A stretch of DNA of 64,000 bases. It comes from JAKPQE01 sp041397845 (GTDB taxonomy: Bacteria > Pseudomonadota > Alphaproteobacteria > Rhizobiales > JAKPQE01). The notes under the pieces were generated by a model. That model did no database searches, was not told the origin of the DNA, and saw only the letters and a program-made list of their open reading frames with translations. Positions 63,574 to 64,000 of the stretch are shown here, piece after piece. Position 1 is the first letter of the stretch, and every line of letters starts with the position of its first letter. The stretch spans positions 124,001-188,000 of the forward strand of contig JAWKVW010000006.1 of NCBI GenBank assembly GCA_041397845.1, read 5' to 3'. Made by a program: the position numbers and the translations under genes.

Positions 63574-64000
63574 ATGCCGAAAGCGATCAAACTCTACGTC
63601 AAGTATGTCGATGCGACGAACCGGATCGTCGGACACATCGCCATGCTGCTCGTCTTTGCGATGCTGTTCGTGCTGTTCAAGTCGTCGGTCTCCAAGACGT
63701 TCTTCACGCCGTCGCTGTGGACGCTGGAGATGGCGCAGTTCCTGATGGTCGCCTACTACCTGCTCGGCGGCGGCTACACGCTGCAGAAGGACCATCACGT
63801 GCGCATGGACCTGCTCTACGGACGCCGGTCGGCGCGGACGCGGGCGGTGATGGATGTCATCACCAGCCTGTTCCTGCTGTTCTTCCTCGGCGTGCTGCTC
63901 TACGGCGGCCTGTCCAGCACCGAATACGCCATCAAATACAACGAGCAGAGCTATTCGGCCTGGGCGCCCTACATGGCGCCGATCAAGGTCATCATGTGCA
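63574..64000 (+). CDS. TRAP transporter small permease (DctQ type), 5' part
   Basis: Open frame from ATG 63574 to the window end (142 codons). Membrane segments near residues 21-38, 55-70 and 94-112; DctQ-type features include FTPSLWTLEMAQFLMVAYYL and GYTLQKDHHVRMDLLY (the conserved HVRMD-like turn). DctQ pairs with the large permease DctM and a periplasmic binding protein for Na+-driven uptake of carboxylates. The rest of the transporter should lie just to the right. It starts 112 bp after the amidohydrolase-like gene. Confidence 0.85.
   Translation, partial: MPKAIKLYVKYVDATNRIVGHIAMLLVFAMLFVLFKSSVSKTFFTPSLWTLEMAQFLMVAYYLLGGGYTLQKDHHVRMDLLYGRRSARTRAVMDVITSLFLLFFLGVLLYGGLSSTEYAIKYNEQSYSAWAPYMAPIKVIMC

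Overview
The window is a GC-rich chromosomal segment of an alphaproteobacterium, almost certainly of the order Hyphomicrobiales (Rhizobiales). Evidence: a GcrA cell-cycle regulator, a DivL-type kinase with tyrosine in the H-box, a TsaE-phosphotransferase fusion next to a MurU-like nucleotidyltransferase, the order addB-addA-trxA / folC-accD-trpA-trpB-trpF / lapA-ihfB-sppA-rpsA, the argD-argF-hslO operon, and two copies of a Rhizobiales-type intergenic repeat. No prophage, insertion sequence, CRISPR array or tRNA/rRNA gene was seen. Genus cannot be fixed by reading alone.

Layout. 1-5.7 kb: 3' end of coaBC, then dut, cysK, an OsmC-type peroxidase, a HesA/MoeB/ThiF activating enzyme and ahcY; ahcY has a strong promoter, an SahR-like palindrome and a textbook terminator. 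5.9-17.8 kb: divL, tsaE-amgK fusion, murU, addB (broken by a dozen or more frameshifts), addA, trxA. 17.8-25.8 kb, minus strand: sppA, ihfB, lapA, an ornithine-cyclodeaminase family gene, trpF, trpB, trpA, accD, folC (transcribed in that order). 25.9-31.3 kb, minus: rpsA, then argD (one frameshift), argF and hslO behind a promoter followed at once by an intrinsic terminator. 31.3-32.1 kb: gcrA on plus, with five GANTC (CcrM) sites just upstream. 32.2-44.2 kb, minus: MATE exporter, unknown membrane protein, GTP-type PEP carboxykinase (frameshifted), a small secreted protein (frameshifted), an AsmA-family protein (frameshifted), two small membrane proteins, and an acetate-type Na+/solute symporter with its DUF4212 small subunit. 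44.7-45.4 kb: a divergent NarL/LuxR response regulator of the CrbR/ErdR kind. 45.5-56.4 kb, minus: pbpC and a bacterial alpha-2-macroglobulin, then a fused indolepyruvate ferredoxin oxidoreductase. 56.6-64 kb: NQO-family reductase and divergent TetR regulator, a soluble PDC-sensor protein, an acyl-CoA dehydrogenase, a DapA-family lyase/aldolase, an RpiR regulator, an N-formylglutamate amidohydrolase family enzyme, and the start of a TRAP transporter small permease that runs off the window.

How it fits together. Much of the left half is housekeeping: CoA and dUTP metabolism, cysteine and methyl-cycle metabolism, cell-cycle signalling, murein recycling, recombinational repair, Trp/Arg/folate/fatty-acid synthesis. 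The right half is more accessory: acetate uptake, murein defence, aromatic 2-oxoacid oxidation, and a small TRAP-linked catabolic locus. The most unusual items are regulatory: a promoter-proximal terminator ahead of argD, the GANTC cluster ahead of gcrA, and palindromes at the ahcY, iorA, tetR/NQO, symporter/CrbR and rpiR promoters. Single-base frameshifts interrupt argD, pckG, asmA and a small secreted gene and pile up in addB; sequence error and real decay cannot be separated from the sequence alone.
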